DNA of 64,000 nt from Pseudomonadota bacterium (lineage in GTDB: Bacteria; Myxococcota_A; UBA796; SXON01), in assembly GCA_030685065.1 (NCBI GenBank), contig JAUXQH010000057.1, positions 1 through 64,000 of the forward strand. The letters are read 5' to 3'. The position numbers and the translations under genes are program-made. This document shows, piece by piece, positions 60,439 through 64,000 of this stretch; position 1 is the stretch's first letter; every line of letters starts with the position of its first letter. The notes under the pieces are model-generated. The model saw nothing but the letters and a program-made list of their open reading frames with translations. It made no database searches and was not told where the DNA came from.

Positions 60439-62429
60439 CCGGCTACATCGGCCAGGCCTTCGTCCTCCTGGGGCTCGCCTGCGCGGCGACCGGTGCCGTC
60501 GCCGGCTTCGGCGCGGGGGCGATGCGCTCGGCGACCGGCTGGATGTGGGCGCGTCGCCTCGCGTACGCATTCTCCGCGTGCATGGTATTGGCGAACTTCA
60601 CCATGGAGTACGCGCTCCTCACCCACGACTTCTCGGTGCGCTACGTCGCCCAGGTCGGCAGCCTCGACTCCCCCACGCACATCACGATCGTGAGCCTCTG
60701 GTCCTCGCTCGAGGGCTCGATCCTGTTCTGGGGCCTGATCCTCGGGGTGTACGTGGCGGCGGCCACCTGGTCGAACAAGGACCAGAACCCCTCCACGATG
60801 CCCTGGGCCACCGGTGTGTGGCTCTCCGTGGGCACGTTCTTCTGCTTCCTGCTCGCGGGGCCGGCCAACGCCTTCCTCCCGGCGCCGTTCCCGGTCCCGA
60901 TGGACGGTCCGGGCCCGAACCCGCTCCTCCAGAACCACGTCCTCATGATCATCCACCCGCCGATGCTCTACCTGGGCTACGTCGGGATGACGATTCCGTT
61001 CGGTATCGCCGCCGGCGCGCTGTTCGCCGGCCGCCTCGAGGCGGCGCAGATCGCGCCCCTGCGCCGCTGGTTGATGGTCGCGTGGGGGTTCCTGACCGTC
61101 GGGATCACGCTCGGCGGCTGGTGGGCCTACGAGGTGCTCGGCTGGGGCGGGTACTGGGCGTGGGATCCGGTCGAGAACGCCTCGCTGCTCCCCTGGCTCA
61201 CCGCGACGGCCGCGCTGCACGCAGCGATGCTGCCCCACCGCCGGGGAGCCCTCAAGGGCTGGACCGTGACGCTCGTGATCGCGAGCTTCCTCCTGACGCT
61301 GCTCGGCACGTTCATGACGCGCAGCGGCGTCTTCAACTCGGTCCACTCGTTCAGCCAGTCGGACATCGGCCCGACGATCCTCGCGTTCTTGTCCCTCTGC
61401 CTGGTCTTCTCCGTCGTGCTCCTGGCCCTGCGCGTCGACAAGCTCGAGGGGGAAGGCGCGGTCGTGGCGGTCGTGAGCCGGGAGACAGCGTTCCTCCTCA
61501 ACAACCTGCTGTTCGTGGCGCTCACCTTCACGGTGCTGGTCGGGACCACGTTTCCGCTGCTGGCCGAGGCGATCCGAGGCGTGAAGCTCTCGGTCGGCGA
61601 GCCCTACTTCAACCGGATGGCCGTCCCGATCGGCGTCGCGATCCTGTTCCTGATGGGCGTCGGCCCGGCGCTCCCCTGGGGGCAGGCGTCGATGGAGAAG
61701 GTCCGTGCGCAGGTGCTTCCGCCCCTCGGCCTCGGCATCTCGGCGGTCGTCGTCGGGCTGGCGGTGGGGCTGCGCGAGCCCTGGCCGCTCCTCACGCTCG
61801 GGTGCGGCGGCTTCTCGATCTACGTCACCCTGCGGGAGATGAGCGCGCCGGTGCGCGCCCAGGCAGCGGCGATGGGCCCCGGCGGGAACGTGCTCTCCGC
61901 GTTGCCCCGCGCGCTCGCCCAGAGCAACCGCCGCATCGGCGGCTACATCGTGCACCTCGGCATCATCTGCATGATCCTCGCGATCGCGCTGTCGTCCGCC
62001 TACGGGGTCGACGCGGAGACGCGGATGGCCAAGGGTGAGTGCGTCGCCTTCGAGGGCTACGACGTGTGCTTCGAGGCGGCCCGCACCGTGAGCGAGTCCA
62101 ACCGCACCCTTCAGGTGGCCGACTTCCGCGCGACCAAGGGGGGTGAGTCAGCCCTGATGTCCCCGGCGCTCGCGACGTACCCCGGCATGATGACGCCCAT
62201 CGGCTCCCCCGACGTGCACACCACGCTCGGCTACGACCTCTACCTCTCCCTCATGAGCATCAACGGCGAGACCGTCGGCGTCCACATGTTCCGCAAGCCC
62301 GTGGTGGTGTGGATCTGGCTCGGCGCGGCCCTCGCGGCGCTCGGCACGATGATGTCGCTGGTGCCGTCGCGCGTTCCCAAGGGAGTGGCCGCGGCGGATC
62401 CGGCGATGGCCGAGGCGGCGGGCAAATGA
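60435..62429 (+). CDS. ccmF: Cytochrome c heme lyase CcmF
   Basis: 664 residues with about 15 membrane segments. The WWD-type motif is GGYWAWDPVENASLLPWL; conserved histidines lie in NHVLMIIHPPMLYLGY and elsewhere. The late periplasmic loop (DAETRMAKGECVAFEGYDV) and C-terminal membrane segment match the family. It attaches heme to apocytochrome CXXCH motifs together with CcmH. The start overlaps ccmE and the stop overlaps ccmG. Confidence 0.94.
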   Translation: MTGYIGQAFVLLGLACAATGAVAGFGAGAMRSATGWMWARRLAYAFSACMVLANFTMEYALLTHDFSVRYVAQVGSLDSPTHITIVSLWSSLEGSILFWGLILGVYVAAATWSNKDQNPSTMPWATGVWLSVGTFFCFLLAGPANAFLPAPFPVPMDGPGPNPLLQNHVLMIIHPPMLYLGYVGMTIPFGIAAGALFAGRLEAAQIAPLRRWLMVAWGFLTVGITLGGWWAYEVLGWGGYWAWDPVENASLLPWLTATAALHAAMLPHRRGALKGWTVTLVIASFLLTLLGTFMTRSGVFNSVHSFSQSDIGPTILAFLSLCLVFSVVLLALRVDKLEGEGAVVAVVSRETAFLLNNLLFVALTFTVLVGTTFPLLAEAIRGVKLSVGEPYFNRMAVPIGVAILFLMGVGPALPWGQASMEKVRAQVLPPLGLGISAVVVGLAVGLREPWPLLTLGCGGFSIYVTLREMSAPVRAQAAAMGPGGNVLSALPRALAQSNRRIGGYIVHLGIICMILAIALSSAYGVDAETRMAKGECVAFEGYDVCFEAARTVSESNRTLQVADFRATKGGESALMSPALATYPGMMTPIGSPDVHTTLGYDLYLSLMSINGETVGVHMFRKPVVVWIWLGAALAALGTMMSLVPSRVPKGVAAADPAMAEAAGK

Positions 62430-63022
62430 TGGAGGCCCTGCTCGTGTGGGGGCTCGGAGTGACCGTGCTCCTCGCGCTCGGCATCGCGATGCGGAAGCGC
62501 GTGAACCTCAAGGTGTGGATCGGCGGCATCGTCGTGACCGCGCCGCTCGTGCTGGTCCTCGGGCTCGGGTTCCAGAACGATCCCCACCAGATCGACTCGC
62601 CGCTCATCGGCCGCCCGGCCCCCGACTTCGTCCTCTCGCCGATCGACGGCGGCGCCCCCGTACGCCTGTCGGAGCAGCGCGGGCAGCCCGCGGTCGTGAA
62701 CTTCTGGGCCACCTGGTGCGTGCCGTGCAAGACCGAGCACCGCACCCTCGTGGCCGTCGCGCAGCGCCTGGAGGGCAAGGTGAGGTTTTTCGGGGTCGTC
62801 TACCAAGACGAACCCGCGAAGATCCAGGCCTGGCTCGACAAGATGGGCGGCGCCTATCCGCAGCTCTTGGACGTGGGGGCAAAGGCCGCCATCGCGTACG
62901 GAGTCTACGGCGTCCCGGAGACCTACATCGTGGATGGAAACGGCGTCATCACCTACAAGTTCACCGGTCCCGTCGAGCCCCAGAGCTTGATGGAACAGCT
63001 CACTCCGCTGGTGGGATCGTGA
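62426..63022 (+). CDS. ccmG: Thiol-disulfide reductase CcmG/DsbE-like
   Basis: 198 residues. Two membrane segments at the N-terminus, then a thioredoxin domain with redox-active Cys98 and Cys101 in FWATWCVPCK and cis-Pro in GVPETYIVDGNG. CcmG keeps apocytochrome heme-site cysteines reduced. The second N-terminal membrane segment (about 33-53) is less usual than the single anchor of the classical protein. The stop overlaps the start region of ccmH. Confidence 0.9.
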   Translation: MMEALLVWGLGVTVLLALGIAMRKRVNLKVWIGGIVVTAPLVLVLGLGFQNDPHQIDSPLIGRPAPDFVLSPIDGGAPVRLSEQRGQPAVVNFWATWCVPCKTEHRTLVAVAQRLEGKVRFFGVVYQDEPAKIQAWLDKMGGAYPQLLDVGAKAAIAYGVYGVPETYIVDGNGVITYKFTGPVEPQSLMEQLTPLVGS

Positions 63023-63609
63023 TGTTGCTCCTCGTCGCCACGGTCTTCGCGCAGGCGCCCGCCCCCGTTGTCGAGCCCGCGCCGATCGCCGAGCCCGCGC
63101 CGGCGGTGGCGGCGGCCCCCGCCATCGACCCCTCCGACCTCATCGGTGCGCCCGCCGGCCCCCCCGTCACGGGAGAGGCCCTCCGCGAGAAGACGCACGC
63201 CATCGCCAAGCTCATGCGCTGCCCCGTTTGCCAGGGCCTCTCCGTGGCGGACAGCCGCTCCGAGAGCGCCCTCGCGATGAAGGACGAGGTCCAGGATCTC
63301 GTCGCGCAGGGCTACGACGCGGATCAGGTGCTGCTCTACTTCGAGGCGAGCTACGGCGAGTTCATTCGTCTCGAGCCCAAGTTCGAGGGTGTGAACCTGC
63401 TCGTGTGGGGCGCGCCGCTCCTGCTGCTGCTCGGGGGAGGCGGCTGGATTTTCTGGTCCGTGTTCGCGGCGGGTCGCCGCCGTTCGGCATCGCCGTCGGC
63501 TCCGACCGTGTCGCTCTCCAAGGAGGCGTCCGCCGCGCCGTCCCCCTCGTCCCCCGAGGACGATGCCCTGGCCGCCTACCTGCGGCGTGTCCGCGAGGAG
63601 TCCCGTTGA
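63022..63609 (+). CDS. ccmH: CcmH, apocytochrome thiol reductase
   Basis: 195 residues; ATG 63022 chosen, with an adjacent in-frame GTG at 63019. A signal peptide is followed by a Pro/Ala repeat linker (PAPVVEPAPIAEPAPAV), longer than in typical CcmH. The conserved LMRCPVCQGLSVADS places Cys67 and Cys70; one membrane segment (LLVWGAPLLLLLGGGGWIFW) and a Ser-rich tail end the protein. It resolves CcmG-apocytochrome disulfides in the lyase complex. Confidence 0.9.
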   Translation: MLLLVATVFAQAPAPVVEPAPIAEPAPAVAAAPAIDPSDLIGAPAGPPVTGEALREKTHAIAKLMRCPVCQGLSVADSRSESALAMKDEVQDLVAQGYDADQVLLYFEASYGEFIRLEPKFEGVNLLVWGAPLLLLLGGGGWIFWSVFAAGRRRSASPSAPTVSLSKEASAAPSPSSPEDDALAAYLRRVREESR

Positions 63610-64000
63610 CCCCCCCGACCGATTGGACGCCCGGCGTCACCGTGCTCGTCGCGGCGCTCTTCCTCGGCGCCATCGTGGTGGCGTGGAGCCGCCGCGGCGC
63701 CTCCCTGCCCGCGGTGCAGAACACCCGACGCGACGAGCTCGACCGCCAGAAGGACGCCTTCTACGGCCTCCTGCGCGAGCACAACGCGGCGCGAACCCCC
63801 GCCAGCGGCCCCGAGTGGGCTGCCGAGCGGGACCGCCTCGAGCTGGAAGCCGCGCGGGTCCTGCGCGATCTGGACAGCCTTCGCCAACAGCACGTGGGTG
63901 ACCCCTCCCCCGCCCCGTCCGCGCCGCTCCCGAGCGGGTTCAGCGCCAGGAACCCGCGGCTCGTGGGCGCCTTGTGGGGCGGCGGAGCGGTGCTGTTCGT
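63606..64000 (+). CDS. ccmI: CcmI-like cytochrome c biogenesis protein, truncated by the window end
   Basis: At least 131 residues from TTG 63606, overlapping the ccmH stop (TTGA); the frame is still open at 64000. An N-terminal membrane segment (GVTVLVAALFLGAIVVAWSR) is followed by a helical, coiled-coil-like part (RDELDRQKDAFYGLLREHN, AERDRLELEAARVLRDLDSL) and a linker; a second hydrophobic segment begins at the edge. This is the CcmI layout of two membrane segments before a TPR domain, which would lie outside the window. Position after ccmH supports it. Confidence 0.75.
   Translation, partial: MTPPTDWTPGVTVLVAALFLGAIVVAWSRRGASLPAVQNTRRDELDRQKDAFYGLLREHNAARTPASGPEWAAERDRLELEAARVLRDLDSLRQQHVGDPSPAPSAPLPSGFSARNPRLVGALWGGGAVLF

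Noticed and set aside
1..64000. tRNA, rRNA and riboswitch genes
   Set aside because: None was recognised by eye on either strand. A covariance-model search would be needed to exclude small RNAs.

Overview
The window is one continuous chromosomal stretch of very GC-rich bacterial DNA with tightly packed genes, frequent 4-base start/stop overlaps and frequent GTG and TTG starts. It contains many small lipoproteins, NHL, FG-GAP and UnbV propeller proteins, a Ser/Thr protein kinase, several histidine kinases and a complete System I cytochrome c maturation operon. Together these suggest a member of the Myxococcota or a related former Deltaproteobacteria lineage. That placement is inference from gene content; no rRNA or tRNA gene was recognised.

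Layout. 1-1550: REP-like hairpins beside a REP-associated (HUH, Y1) transposase, with a decayed partial copy carrying an in-frame stop. 1551-4822: a short-chain dehydrogenase lacking a visible start codon, an M28 peptidase and a polytopic membrane protein. 4832-16239 (+): MoxR AAA ATPase, VWA protein, Cys-rich lipoprotein, AddB-like nuclease and AddA-like helicase-nuclease. 16258-20535 (-), facing it: a hyperacidic small protein, a dienelactone-hydrolase-like protein, a second VWA protein and a second MoxR ATPase. The two paralogous MoxR-VWA pairs enclose the AddAB-like genes; this arrangement is one of the two best candidates for an undescribed system.

20658-43624: an aminotransferase, quinolinate synthase (nadA), a nucleotidyltransferase, TfoX-like and TetR proteins, a Ser/Thr kinase fused to a degenerate cyclase-like domain, MazG, FxsA, a DJ-1/PfpI protein and more than ten secreted lipoproteins. 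Nine of the lipoproteins in this stretch carry an Asp-Thr-Ala/Gly (DTA/DTG) motif, in eight of them just behind the lipidated cysteine. Several are propellers, one resembles copper type II monooxygenases and one ends in a PHP metallohydrolase domain.

43621-54872 (-): a compact seven-gene operon, in transcription order receiver-histidine kinase, membrane histidine kinase with an eroded ATP-binding domain, membrane-anchored FecR protein, Ig-rich outer membrane protein, 1188-residue IPT/FlgD-type lipoprotein, soluble histidine kinase, TPR protein. It joins two-component signalling to large envelope proteins and is the second candidate system.

55054-64000: two further lipoproteins separated by a 4 x 14-base tandem repeat, manC and trmL on the minus strand, and divergently the ccmABCDEFGHI operon, whose last gene runs off the window.
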